Assembly (NCBI RefSeq): GCF_002224675.1
Contig: NZ_NMPZ01000022.1
Location: 1 to 64,000 of the forward strand
DNA from: Segatella copri
Lineage (GTDB): Bacteria; Bacteroidota; Bacteroidia; Bacteroidales; Bacteroidaceae
DNA: 64,000 bases
Direction: 5' to 3'
The translations under genes were made by a program, and so were the position numbers. Of this stretch, positions 17,700 to 26,569 are shown piece by piece (positions within the stretch are counted from its first letter, which is position 1; the number at the start of each line of letters is the position of its first letter). The notes under the pieces are model-generated. The model ran no database searches. It was not told the DNA's origin and was given only the letters and a program-made list of their open reading frames with translations.

Positions 17700-17845
17700 A
17701 CAAATAGAAAAACTAGGATATGACAATCCATCTATCAAACATAACCAAATAGGAAACAACTCCTATTCCGGGACAGAATCTTCGCTAAGAACGGTACATA
17801 GATAGGCTCTCCTCCCAAAATTTTAAGGTAGGAGAGCCTTTTTCC
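17700..17845 (+). ncRNA. Candidate small RNA or short-peptide transcript
   Basis: A TAATTTTG -7 element at 17688-17695 is followed by about 140 nt that end in a strong intrinsic terminator (17804-17839). In between are a hairpin ATAGGA/TCCTAT (17749-17754 with 17761-17766), a small TCTT/AAGA hairpin, and a 10-codon reading frame (17720-17752, MTIHLSNITK). The next gene starts only at 17933 and has its own promoter, so this looks like an independent short transcript. No known RNA family was recognised. Confidence 0.4.
17804..17839 (+). terminator. Terminator of the candidate small RNA
   Basis: AGGCTCTCCT (17804-17813) pairs with AGGAGAGCCT (17830-17839) and is followed by TTTTCCTT. No annotated coding gene on the plus strand precedes it for 900 bp. 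Confidence 0.75.
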
Positions 17846-17854
17846 TTAAAAAAG

Positions 17855-17885
17855 TTGGGCGATTAAGAAAAAAATCGTATCTTTG
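17855..17885 (+). promoter_or_regulatory. Promoter of the transglutaminase-like gene
   Basis: TTG at 17855-17857 is followed after 20 bp by TATCTTTG (17878-17885), a good -33/-7 pair. The leader before the ATG at 17933 is about 44 nt. Confidence 0.65.
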
Positions 17886-17932
17886 CCCCATATCTATCAA
17901 TACGGAAAGTAGAAATCTTAAAATTACAGATT

Positions 17933-19666
17933 ATGAATAGAATTTATCCTACTCTCAGTTTCATATTGCTGCTCGGTTTGCATGCAACACCAAGCTTTTC
18001 GCAGAACGATGACTTTGTGAAACAGTTCCAGCAGTCAAGACAGGCGATGCTGGATGATTACAACAAGTTCCGCAACACCATACTTACCGACTACGATAAG
18101 TATATGCAAGGCGTATGGAAAGAATACAAGAAGTTTAAGGGAGATGTGCGCTCGCAGGTGCCTAAGCCTAAGACGCCACCAACATATACAGCTCCGAAAC
18201 AGCCAGAGAAACCGGTTACCGTGAAGCCAAAGATGCCGGTAAGCCCAATCCTGATTCCGGAAGGCGGATTCGGAGATCTCGTAAACAGACCCGACCTCTC
18301 GAAGGTACCAGCCCTGCCAAACGATCCGCTGGCTAAGGTTCCTGCCGTTCCGGTAACCCCGGAAACTCCTGCAGAACCGGAGACTCCGAAGAAGCCAGAT
18401 CCAAAGGCTCCTACCGTCCGTCCAAAAATAGAACCGGTGAAGAAGCCGAAGCTGCCAGAGGTAAAGCCTGATATTCCAGACATCGAATATACCGGTTCGG
18501 GTATCGAACTGCCGCTGATGCCTGCCGTAGCAGCCGTGCCAGTCATGCCTGCCCTGCCAAACGTGCCTCACGTCAGCATTCCGGCAAGCAAGCAGACCAT
18601 TGATGTCAACTTCTATGGTGCAACCCTGCAGATGCAAAAGGCAACCCGACTCGCTTCCATGAGCATCAGCTCTACCGATGATGTGGTGAACTACTGGAAG
18701 AATCTCAAGCAATCAGACCTCAAGGAAGTAACCCAGGCTTTCGCCACCGAATCACGCAAGATGGGACTCAGCGACTGGGGTTCTGCCATGCTCGTAGAGA
18801 AATACATCGATACCGCCATGCCAAACGCCAGCCAGAATGAGAAGATCATCGCTTCGCAGTATGTGCTTGCCAACTGCGGCTACAACGTACGCCTTGCCCT
18901 GTGCGGCAACCACGTGGTGATGCTCATCCCTTACGTGGAGCACGTATTCGAGAAATCTTATCTCAACATCGACGGCAAGCGCTACTACATCTATCCAAAT
19001 GTAGAGGATGAAGGTTCCTTCCGCTCCTGCGAACTGCCTAAGGGCGCAGAACTGGGCAAGGACATGGGACTGAGATTCACCGGCAAGACCGTAATTGGCG
19101 ATGAAGCCAAGCCGTTCAGATACGAAGCTGCGGGCATCACCCTGCAGGGTGAAGTACCAACCGGCGTCATGCCGCTGCTCGATGAATACCCTATCATAGA
19201 TATTCCTACCGTAGCCGCATCTGTAGTAGATAAGAGTCTGCGCGACGATGTGGTGAAGCAGATCAGAGCACAGGTACAGGATCTCGGCGAACAGGAAGCA
19301 GCCAACCGCATCCTGCGATTCATACAGATGGGATTCCCATACGCTACCGATGATGAGCAGTTCCATCGCGAGAAGTATTTCTACTTCGAGGAAAGTCTCT
19401 ACTATCCTAAGAACGACTGCGAAGACCGCGCCATCTTCTATGCCTATCTGGTACACGAGATACTCGGACTCGATGTACATCTCATCCAGTTCCCAGGACA
19501 CGAATGTACAGCCGTAGCCTTCCATGAGCCGGTAGAGAACGGAACCTCATACGAGTACAAGGGCAAGAAGTTCTACATCTGCGACCCAACCTACATCGGA
19601 GCCAAGATCGGTAAGTGCATGCCTAGCTATGCCAAGGAATCACCTCAGATAGAAGTATGGTATTGA
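17933..19666 (+). CDS. Secreted proline-rich transglutaminase-like protein
   Basis: Exported protein of 577 residues with a signal peptide (about 1-23, cleavage after SFS). A Pro/Lys/Val-rich low-complexity region (about 70-205) with many PxxP pieces follows, then a globular C-terminal half. That half carries a probable transglutaminase-like Cys-His-Asp triad: Cys496 in KNDCEDR, His523 in FPGHECTAVAF and Asp551 in YICDPTYIG. Such domains act as peptidases or cross-linkers. The linker suggests the domain is held away from the envelope. No neighbour hints at a substrate; peptidase activity is inference. Confidence 0.7.
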   Translation: MNRIYPTLSFILLLGLHATPSFSQNDDFVKQFQQSRQAMLDDYNKFRNTILTDYDKYMQGVWKEYKKFKGDVRSQVPKPKTPPTYTAPKQPEKPVTVKPKMPVSPILIPEGGFGDLVNRPDLSKVPALPNDPLAKVPAVPVTPETPAEPETPKKPDPKAPTVRPKIEPVKKPKLPEVKPDIPDIEYTGSGIELPLMPAVAAVPVMPALPNVPHVSIPASKQTIDVNFYGATLQMQKATRLASMSISSTDDVVNYWKNLKQSDLKEVTQAFATESRKMGLSDWGSAMLVEKYIDTAMPNASQNEKIIASQYVLANCGYNVRLALCGNHVVMLIPYVEHVFEKSYLNIDGKRYYIYPNVEDEGSFRSCELPKGAELGKDMGLRFTGKTVIGDEAKPFRYEAAGITLQGEVPTGVMPLLDEYPIIDIPTVAASVVDKSLRDDVVKQIRAQVQDLGEQEAANRILRFIQMGFPYATDDEQFHREKYFYFEESLYYPKNDCEDRAIFYAYLVHEILGLDVHLIQFPGHECTAVAFHEPVENGTSYEYKGKKFYICDPTYIGAKIGKCMPSYAKESPQIEVWY

Positions 19667-19682
19667 TACATATAATAATGCA

Positions 19683-19714
19683 AATAGCCGCATCTCACAT
19701 GAGATGCGGCTATT
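19683..19714. terminator. Bidirectional terminator
   Basis: AATAGCCGCATCTC (19683-19696) pairs perfectly with GAGATGCGGCTATT (19701-19714) around ACAT. It lies between the convergent transglutaminase-like gene and the kinase gene. Confidence 0.85.
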
Positions 19715-19719
19715 CATTA

Positions 19720-20982
19720 TTATTCATATTCAATGATATTCTCAAACTGATTCCATACAGAATTGCGATAAGCATCGAAGCTGCCTTTGGGAACATACAG
19801 GATGACACGCTTGAAATCAGATTCACTGAAGACATCCTGAATCCTGGTCTTCCAGATGGCATTGCCGATGACTGGCGGCAAGGCGCTTCGGAAACAGATG
19901 CTGTGCAGATTCGGACTGTTCTCCACCATCTGCTTCATCACATGGAACTTGGTATCCGGGAACACCAGTTTCCTCAGATCGGGCTGATTGGCAAACGCCT
20001 TCTTTTCGATTTCATCTATCTTATAGGTCATTCCCTGGAAGTTCACCGTTTTAGGTACCTCGATGCAGGAATCCTTGGAATTGGCAGCCCTGACCGATAC
20101 GACTCCACCACCCCACGACTTATAAGCCAGGTTCCCCACCTTAAAATCTGCCACCACATCGTATCCACGAGGAGGCTCATTCACCTTATTATATATAACC
20201 ACTCCCGTAGTACATGCAGCCAATATTCCCGAAGAAATCCAGAAGGCAAGCAGGTTGCGATGCAGAGAATGAATATGCTGGCGCATGGCGGTCATGTTGG
20301 GATATCGTTCCTCCAACGGACGGAGGCAACGTTTCAATCCCAGGCGATAAGAGAAATTCAGCCTCATCTTATCCAAGATAACGCCCACGCTGTAGATATC
20401 ATTGCGCACATCGGTAGGTCCGCCCTTCTGCTGTTCGGGAGAAACATATCCATCTGTTCCCGCCGGTTCCTTCAGTACGGCATAACTGTCGGCATCAGCC
20501 AATCCGAAATCTATCAGCTTCAGCACACTTCCATTGCGGGTAACCATCATGTTGGAAGGTTTCAGGTCGCGATGCACCACCTGCATATCGTGTACAAACT
20601 CAAGCACCACGAGCAGCTGGTTGGCGATATGCACCCTTTCCGCCTTGGAATGATGTTGCTGGAGCCACTCCTCCAGAGTCACTCCATCTATCCATTCCAT
20701 CACGAGGCATTTGCCATATCCATCCACTTCTTCGATACCCATTACCTCGGCAACTCCGGGATGCTGGACATGCTTCATGATATCGAATTCCTTCTGAAAC
20801 AAGCTCTGATACACCTCGCTATTGCGCACAGCGGGAGCGAGCGCCTTCAAGATCCACCACCTGCCATCACGCTTGGCACGGATAAGGATATTAAAGCCAC
20901 TAGCCGAGATTTCTGTCATGTTGCTGAACTGCGCAGAAGTCGTTTCTGAGGGAGGGAAATAAAAACCCGATACTTGCTCCAT
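19720..20982 (-). CDS. Membrane Ser/Thr protein kinase with BspA-like leucine-rich tail
   Basis: Hanks-type kinase of 420 residues. Visible kinase landmarks are Lys46 (WWILKALAP), the catalytic loop HRDLKPSN (137-144) and DFG (158-160), so it should be active. A single membrane helix (about 246-268) follows. The extracytoplasmic part looks like a BspA/LRR_5-type repeat: IDEIEKKAFANQPDLRKLVF and then PDLR-like spacing. The layout, a cytoplasmic kinase tethered to an outside leucine-rich sensor or binding domain, is unusual. The start ATG at 20982 lies only 5 nt after the -7 element. Confidence 0.8.
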   Translation of the reverse strand: MEQVSGFYFPPSETTSAQFSNMTEISASGFNILIRAKRDGRWWILKALAPAVRNSEVYQSLFQKEFDIMKHVQHPGVAEVMGIEEVDGYGKCLVMEWIDGVTLEEWLQQHHSKAERVHIANQLLVVLEFVHDMQVVHRDLKPSNMMVTRNGSVLKLIDFGLADADSYAVLKEPAGTDGYVSPEQQKGGPTDVRNDIYSVGVILDKMRLNFSYRLGLKRCLRPLEERYPNMTAMRQHIHSLHRNLLAFWISSGILAACTTGVVIYNKVNEPPRGYDVVADFKVGNLAYKSWGGGVVSVRAANSKDSCIEVPKTVNFQGMTYKIDEIEKKAFANQPDLRKLVFPDTKFHVMKQMVENSPNLHSICFRSALPPVIGNAIWKTRIQDVFSESDFKRVILYVPKGSFDAYRNSVWNQFENIIEYE

Positions 20983-20987
20983 GCATG

Positions 20988-20995
20988 CAAAGATA
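20988..20995 (-). promoter_or_regulatory. -7 element directly before the kinase ATG (leaderless type)
   Basis: TATCTTTG on the minus strand ends 5 nt before the ATG at 20982. Given the usual distance of the Bacteroidetes -7 element to the start of transcription, the mRNA would have almost no leader. Confidence 0.55.
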
Positions 20996-21080
20996 CAACA
21001 TTTTATAGAAACCTACACTATTTTTTCAAATTTTATCTCCTTTTTGAACAGAATCATGGTGATAAATCATCAAAAAGTCG

Positions 21081-21088
21081 TATCTTTG
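21081..21088 (+). promoter_or_regulatory. -7 element of the epimerase gene
   Basis: TATCTTTG, 30 nt upstream of the ATG at 21119. It probably drives the epimerase and the PAP2 gene together. Confidence 0.55.
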
Positions 21089-21118
21089 CAGCCGAAATTG
21101 CAATTTTATATATAATTC

Positions 21119-22114
21119 ATGAAGATTCTAGTAACGGGTGCGTCGGGTTTTATCGGCAGTTACATCGTAGAAGAAGCCTTGCGACAAGGCATGGAAACCT
21201 GGGCGGCAGTTCGCCCTACCAGTTCCAGAAAATATCTGCAAGACGAGCGCATCCATTTCATCAATCTCAATCTTTCTTCAGAGGAAGAGTTGGAGAAGGA
21301 ACTCGCTCCGCACGAGTTCGACTATATAGTGCATGCAGCTGGCGCTACCAAGTGTTTGCATGCAGAGGATTTCTATAAGGTTAACACCGAGGGCACCAAG
21401 CACCTGGTGAATGCCATCCTGCATCTGGGAATGCCTATCAAGCGATTTGTCTTCGTCAGTTCGCTCAGCATCTTCGGAGCCATCCGCGAGGAGCAGCCTT
21501 ATCAGGAGATCTGTGAGAACGATGTGCCTAAGCCTAACACGGCATACGGCAAGAGTAAGCTTGCCGCAGAGCGCTATCTCGACAGCATCGGCAACAACTT
21601 CCCTTATATCATCCTGCGCCCTACCGGCGTATATGGTCCAAGAGAAAAAGACTATTTCCTCATGGCGCAGAGCATCAGGCAGCACATGGATTTTGCTGTA
21701 GGATTCAAGCGTCAGGACATCACCTTCGTGTATGTTCAGGATGTGGTGCAGGCTGTTTTCCTTGCCCTAGACCATGGTATGAACGGCAGGAAATACTTCC
21801 TCAGCGATGGCGAAGTTTACCAGTCGGAAGCTTTCAGCGACCTGATTCATAAGGAATTGGGCAATCCATGGATGTTGCGCATCAAGGCTCCTATCTGGGT
21901 GCTCCGCATCGTAACCTTCTTTGGCGAGTATCTCGGCAGAATGACCGGTAGGATGTCGGCACTGAACAATGACAAGTATAACATCCTGAAACAGCGCAAC
22001 TGGCGTTGTGACATCGAGCCTGCCATGGACGAGCTGGGCTATCATCCCCACTACCCTCTGTCAAGAGGTGTAAAGCTTGCCATCAAGTGGTACAAGGATA
22101 ACGGATGGCTGTAA
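21119..22114 (+). CDS. NAD(P)-dependent epimerase/dehydratase (extended SDR)
   Basis: Cytoplasmic short-chain dehydrogenase of the sugar-nucleotide epimerase or hydroxysteroid-dehydrogenase-like type, 331 residues. It has the Rossmann glycine motif TGASGFIGSY near residue 6-15, the active-site Ser in VFVSSLSIFG, and the YGKSK catalytic Tyr-Lys pair. Substrate cannot be read from the sequence. It lies 18 bp upstream of a PAP2 membrane enzyme in the same direction, so a lipid- or glycan-linked role is plausible. Confidence 0.85.
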   Translation: MKILVTGASGFIGSYIVEEALRQGMETWAAVRPTSSRKYLQDERIHFINLNLSSEEELEKELAPHEFDYIVHAAGATKCLHAEDFYKVNTEGTKHLVNAILHLGMPIKRFVFVSSLSIFGAIREEQPYQEICENDVPKPNTAYGKSKLAAERYLDSIGNNFPYIILRPTGVYGPREKDYFLMAQSIRQHMDFAVGFKRQDITFVYVQDVVQAVFLALDHGMNGRKYFLSDGEVYQSEAFSDLIHKELGNPWMLRIKAPIWVLRIVTFFGEYLGRMTGRMSALNNDKYNILKQRNWRCDIEPAMDELGYHPHYPLSRGVKLAIKWYKDNGWL

Positions 22115-22132
22115 TAAAATTAAAAATCAATA

Positions 22133-23086
22133 ATGATAAAAGATTATTTTAAGATAGAAAAGAACCCCAAGAAGGGACTCCTGCCACTGGAATGGGTGAT
22201 GCTGGGCTATATGGCGATAACAGTCTTCACCATGCTCTTTACCTTTACCAAGGTAGTGAATCCGGAGTCGATGCTTTGGGGCAGATTGAGAATTCTGGTC
22301 ATGACCCTCGCCCTTTGGGGCGTATATCGCATGATTCCATGCAGGATAACGAAGATGGTACGCATCATAGCGCAGATTGCCCTGCTTGCCTGGTGGTATC
22401 CAGATACTTACGAGATCAACCGCATGTTCCCCAACCTCGACCATATCTTTGCGGGATGGGAACAGGATTTCTTTGGATGCCAGCCCGCCCTGCTCTTTGC
22501 CAAGGCACTGCCATGGGCGGTGGTGAGCGAACTGATGTCGATGGGCTACTTCATGTATTATCCGATGATAGCAGCGGTAGTACTCTACTATTTCTTCTGC
22601 AGATACTATGAGGCAGAACGGGTTAGCTTTGTACTGCTTGCCAGCTTCTTCATCTACTATCTCATCTACATCTACGTGCCGGTGGTAGGACCGACGTTCT
22701 ACTTCGACGCCGTAGGAGTACAGGATATTGCCAAGGGCATCTTCCCGGCAATGGGCGATTACTTTAGTACCCATACCAGTTGTCTGCCAACCCCAGGCTA
22801 TACCGACGGAATCTTCTACCAGCTCGTAGAGAATGCCAAGGAAGCAGGAGAGCGACCTACCGCCGCCTTCCCTAGTTCGCACGTGGGCGTAAGCACCATC
22901 TGCATGCTCCTTGCCTGGCACAGCAGAAACCGCAAGCTGCTCTTCACCATGCTGCCATTCTACATCTTCCTGTGTATGGCAACCGTGTATATCCAGGCAC
23001 ATTATCTCATCGATGCCATCGCCGGATGGATCTCTGCCGTAGTCATCTACTTCATGCTGATGGCAGTTTCAAAGAACATGAAATGA
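22133..23086 (+). CDS. PAP2-family membrane phosphatase/phosphotransferase
   Basis: Polytopic inner-membrane enzyme of 317 residues with about six helices. PAP2 motifs are seen in order: a conserved AAFPSSHVGVST block (Ser-x-His) and a later HYLIDAIAGW (His-x4-Asp) block. The first motif (KxxxxxxRP) is weak here, which also happens in inositol-phosphorylceramide-synthase-like members. It is probably cotranscribed with the epimerase upstream. Substrates could be undecaprenyl diphosphate, phosphatidate or a sphingolipid headgroup; the sequence alone does not decide. Confidence 0.8.
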   Translation: MIKDYFKIEKNPKKGLLPLEWVMLGYMAITVFTMLFTFTKVVNPESMLWGRLRILVMTLALWGVYRMIPCRITKMVRIIAQIALLAWWYPDTYEINRMFPNLDHIFAGWEQDFFGCQPALLFAKALPWAVVSELMSMGYFMYYPMIAAVVLYYFFCRYYEAERVSFVLLASFFIYYLIYIYVPVVGPTFYFDAVGVQDIAKGIFPAMGDYFSTHTSCLPTPGYTDGIFYQLVENAKEAGERPTAAFPSSHVGVSTICMLLAWHSRNRKLLFTMLPFYIFLCMATVYIQAHYLIDAIAGWISAVVIYFMLMAVSKNMK

Positions 23087-23156
23087 TGCGGCATGGAAGA
23101 TACAGGAAAGAAATCATATTAATACATCAAACATAAATTAGAATTCATCTAGAACA

Positions 23157-24491
23157 ATGAAGAAACTGTTTATTGAAACTTATGGCTGCCAGATGAACGT
23201 GGCAGACAGTGAGGTAGTTGCCTCTGTGATGCAGATGGCAGGCTACGAGATTTGTGAGAAAGAAGAAGAGGCTGATGCCATCTTCCTGAACACCTGCAGT
23301 ATCCGCGAGAATGCGGAAAACAAGATTTACCATCGCCTCGACACCCTCCATGCTGAGCAGAAGAAGGGAAGAAAGGTGATTCTCGGCGTATTGGGCTGTA
23401 TGGCAGAGCGAGTAAAGGATGACCTCATCCAGAACCACTATGCCAACCTGGTCTGTGGACCAGACAGCTATCTCAATCTGCCGGATATGATTGCGCAGTG
23501 CGAGATGGGTACCAATGCCATCAACATTGAACTTTCAAAGACCGAGACCTACCGTGACATCGTGCCTCAGCGCATCGGTGGCAACAGAGTGAGCGGTTTC
23601 GTAAGCATCATGCGTGGTTGCAACAACTTCTGCCACTACTGCATCGTGCCTTATACCCGTGGACGTGAGCGCAGTCGCGATGCCGAGAGCATCCTGCGTG
23701 AGGTGCGCGACCTGCACGACCGTGGTTTCAAGGAGGTTACCCTGCTGGGACAGAACGTGAACAGCTACGGTCTCTCACCATCGGGCAAGCGCGAGGAAGG
23801 CAGCCTTTCCTTCGCCGAGCTCCTGCACATGGTAGCCCAGGCTGTGCCGGATATGCGTGTACGCTTCACCACCTCTAACCCAGAGGATATGACCGAGGAC
23901 ATTCTCCACGCCATTGCCGAAGAGCCAAATCTCTGCAAGCACATCCACTTCCCTGCACAGAGCGGAAGCAACAAGATATTGAAGCTGATGAACCGCAAAT
24001 ACACCCGTGAGGAGTATCTGCAGCGCATCGCTGACATCAAGCGCATCATCCCGGGCTGCGGCATCACCACCGACATCTTCGTGGGTTATCACGACGAAAC
24101 CGAGGAAGACCATCAGGAAACCCTCTCGCTGGTGAAGGAAGTAGGCTTCGACAGCGCCTTCATGTTCAAGTATTCAGAGCGCCCTGGCACCTACGCTGCC
24201 AAGCATCTGCCAGACAACGTTTCTGAGGAAACCAAGATAGCCCGCCTCAACGAGCTGATCAAGCTGCAGACCGAGGTGAGTGCTGAGCAGAACAAGAAGG
24301 ATGAGGGCAAGGAATTCACCATCCTCATCGAGAACTTCAGCAAGCGCAGCCGTGAGCAGATGATGGGCCGTACCGAGCAGAACAAGGCAGTGGTCATCGA
24401 CAAGGGTAACCACCACATCGGAGAGTTCGTAAAGGTCCGCATCACCGGTTCTACCTCTGCTACCCTCTTCGGAGAGGAAGTAAAGGAGTAA
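23157..24491 (+). CDS. miaB: tRNA-2-methylthio-N6-adenosine methylthiotransferase MiaB
   Basis: Radical SAM methylthiotransferase adding the 2-methylthio group to i6A37 of tRNAs. The N-terminal UPF0004 domain has its three cluster cysteines (TYGCQMN, NTCSIREN, VLGCMAE). The radical SAM motif is CNNFCHYC followed by IVPYTRGRERSR. A TRAM domain closes the 444-residue protein (FVKVRITGSTSATLFGEE). MiaB is distinguished from MtaB/RimO by the MNVADSE start and the IVPYTRGRE segment. The next gene has its own promoter; a terminator separates them. Confidence 0.95.
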   Translation: MKKLFIETYGCQMNVADSEVVASVMQMAGYEICEKEEEADAIFLNTCSIRENAENKIYHRLDTLHAEQKKGRKVILGVLGCMAERVKDDLIQNHYANLVCGPDSYLNLPDMIAQCEMGTNAINIELSKTETYRDIVPQRIGGNRVSGFVSIMRGCNNFCHYCIVPYTRGRERSRDAESILREVRDLHDRGFKEVTLLGQNVNSYGLSPSGKREEGSLSFAELLHMVAQAVPDMRVRFTTSNPEDMTEDILHAIAEEPNLCKHIHFPAQSGSNKILKLMNRKYTREEYLQRIADIKRIIPGCGITTDIFVGYHDETEEDHQETLSLVKEVGFDSAFMFKYSERPGTYAAKHLPDNVSEETKIARLNELIKLQTEVSAEQNKKDEGKEFTILIENFSKRSREQMMGRTEQNKAVVIDKGNHHIGEFVKVRITGSTSATLFGEEVKE

Positions 24492-24623
24492 GGATGCTCC
24501 CTCTAAAAGAGTAAGAATGCTTCTTTAGAAAAAGAAGTGAAAATATACCCAATTACTCCCAGAAGAAGAAAAAACGGAGCCAAAACGACTCTTCTATAAG
24601 AAAAAACTGAATAAAAGTCAAGA

Positions 24624-24649
24624 AAGACCGCCAAAAGTTTGGCGGTCTT
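24624..24649 (+). terminator. Terminator after miaB, overlapping the next promoter
   Basis: AAGACCGCC (24624-24632) pairs with GGCGGTCTT (24641-24649). The -33 TTTG of the following gene (24638-24641) sits in its loop. Confidence 0.7.
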
Positions 24650-24669
24650 CCTTAAAAACACTATATTTG
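24638..24669 (+). promoter_or_regulatory. Promoter of the MsbA-type exporter gene (leaderless type)
   Basis: TTTG (24638-24641) is followed after 20 bp by TATATTTG (24662-24669). The ATG at 24675 is only 5 nt further, predicting an essentially leaderless transcript. This also shows that the upstream in-frame ATG at 24639 cannot be the start. Confidence 0.7.
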
Positions 24670-24674
24670 CACCT

Positions 24675-26528
24675 ATGAAGGAATTTTTGCAAATCTTACG
24701 ACGATTCGTCCCTCCCTACAAGAAATATCTGGGGCTCTCTGTTCTGTTCAATATCCTGTCTGCGGTATTGAACATCTTTTCGTTTGCAGCCTTGATACCA
24801 ATCCTGCAGATTCTCTTCCAGGTAGATGGCGGAATCCGTGCCAACGACTATATGGAATGGGACGGAACGCTGGGCAGCATCAAGGAAGTGGCAACCAACA
24901 ACCTGTATTATTACATCCAGGAGTTCATCGTGGCGCACAGTGCATCACTGGCTCTGCTGGTTATCGGCTTGTTCCTTGCCTTCATGACATTCCTCAAGAC
25001 GGGAGCCTATTTCCTGTCTTCAGCCACCATCATCCCTATCCGTACGGGTATTGTTCGCGATATCCGCAACCAGCTCTACCAGAAGATTACCTCGCTTTCG
25101 CTGGGCTTCTTCAGCGAAGAGCGCAAGGGCGATATCATCGCCCGAATGAGCGGTGACGTGCAGGAAGTGGAGAACAGCATCATGTCGTCGCTCGATATGC
25201 TCTTCAAGAATCCTATTCTCATTCTCTTCTATTTCATTACGCTCATCTGCATCAGCTGGCAGCTCACCCTCTTCACCATCCTCTTTGTGCCACCATTCGG
25301 CTGGTTCATGGGTGTTGTGGGAAAGAAACTGAAGGCACAAAGCACCGAGGCACAGTCGCTCTGGAGTGATACGATGAGTATGGTAGAGGAGACCTTGGGC
25401 GGATTGCGCATCATCAAGGCTTTTTGTGCTGAAGATAAGATGAACTGGCGCTTCAACCAGGTGAATAGCAGTTATCGCGACAACATCATGCGCGTGAACA
25501 TCCGTCAGCAGATGGCTCACCCGATGAGTGAGTTCCTGGGAACCATCCTCATCGTGGTAGTATTGTGGTTTGGCGGTATCCTGGTTCTGGATTACGGCAG
25601 AATCGATGGTCCTACCATCATCTTCTACCTCGTGATGCTCTACAGCATCATCAACCCACTGAAGGAATTCTCCAAGGCGAGTTACAATATCCCAAAGGGA
25701 TTGGCAAGTATGGAGCGTATCGACAAGATTCTGAAAGCCGAGATCGAAATCAAGGACAAGGAGAACCCTGAACATATCAGCAGCTTCGAGCATCAGATAG
25801 AGTTCCGCCATGTTTCCTTCGCCTATACCGACCATCAGAACGATGAGCTGGTTTATGTATTGAAGGATATCAACCTGGTGATTCCTAAGGGAAAGACCAT
25901 CGCACTGGTGGGACAGAGCGGTAGCGGAAAGAGTACGATGCTCGACCTGATTCCTCGCTACTACGATGTACAGGAGGGCGAGGTGCTCATCGACGGCATC
26001 AATGTGAAAGACCTTGCCGTACACGATCTCCGCCAGCTGATAGGTAATGTAAACCAGGAGGCAATCCTCTTCAATGCCAGCTTCAAGGACAATATCCGCT
26101 TCGGCAAGACCGATGCTACCGATGAAGATATCACCAATGCGGCAAAGATAGCCAATGCCTACGAGTTCATTACCAAGTCGGAACATGGTTTTGATACCGG
26201 AATCGGTGATCGTGGCGGCAGACTCTCCGGCGGTCAGCGCCAGCGTGTGAGCATAGCCCGTGCCATCCTCAAGAATCCTCCTATCCTTATCCTCGACGAG
26301 GCAACATCGGCTCTTGATACAGAGAGCGAGCGCCTGGTACAAGATGCCCTGGAGAGATTGATGAAGACCCGTACCACTGTGGCAGTAGCCCACCGACTGA
26401 GTACCATCAAGCATGCCGATGAAATCTGCGTACTGCACGAGGGCAGGATTGTGGAGCGTGGTACCCACGATGAACTGATTAGAAAAGACGGATATTACAA
26501 GAAGTTGCACGACATGCAGCAGGTGTAA
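24675..26528 (+). CDS. MsbA-type ABC exporter (lipid flippase)
   Basis: Half-size ABC exporter of 617 residues from the chosen start: six membrane helices (to about residue 330) followed by one ATPase domain. That domain has Walker A GQSGSGKST, the signature LSGGQRQR, and Walker B LILDEATSALD with the catalytic Glu present. Proteins of this type move lipid A core across the inner membrane. The following gene is a lipid A acyltransferase, which supports that role. The start was set at 24675, because the in-frame ATG at 24639 lies upstream of the promoter's -7 element. Confidence 0.88.
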   Translation: MKEFLQILRRFVPPYKKYLGLSVLFNILSAVLNIFSFAALIPILQILFQVDGGIRANDYMEWDGTLGSIKEVATNNLYYYIQEFIVAHSASLALLVIGLFLAFMTFLKTGAYFLSSATIIPIRTGIVRDIRNQLYQKITSLSLGFFSEERKGDIIARMSGDVQEVENSIMSSLDMLFKNPILILFYFITLICISWQLTLFTILFVPPFGWFMGVVGKKLKAQSTEAQSLWSDTMSMVEETLGGLRIIKAFCAEDKMNWRFNQVNSSYRDNIMRVNIRQQMAHPMSEFLGTILIVVVLWFGGILVLDYGRIDGPTIIFYLVMLYSIINPLKEFSKASYNIPKGLASMERIDKILKAEIEIKDKENPEHISSFEHQIEFRHVSFAYTDHQNDELVYVLKDINLVIPKGKTIALVGQSGSGKSTMLDLIPRYYDVQEGEVLIDGINVKDLAVHDLRQLIGNVNQEAILFNASFKDNIRFGKTDATDEDITNAAKIANAYEFITKSEHGFDTGIGDRGGRLSGGQRQRVSIARAILKNPPILILDEATSALDTESERLVQDALERLMKTRTTVAVAHRLSTIKHADEICVLHEGRIVERGTHDELIRKDGYYKKLHDMQQV

Positions 26529-26569
26529 TTGAGTAAAGAGTTAATAGTTAAGAATTTATAGTTTTACAG

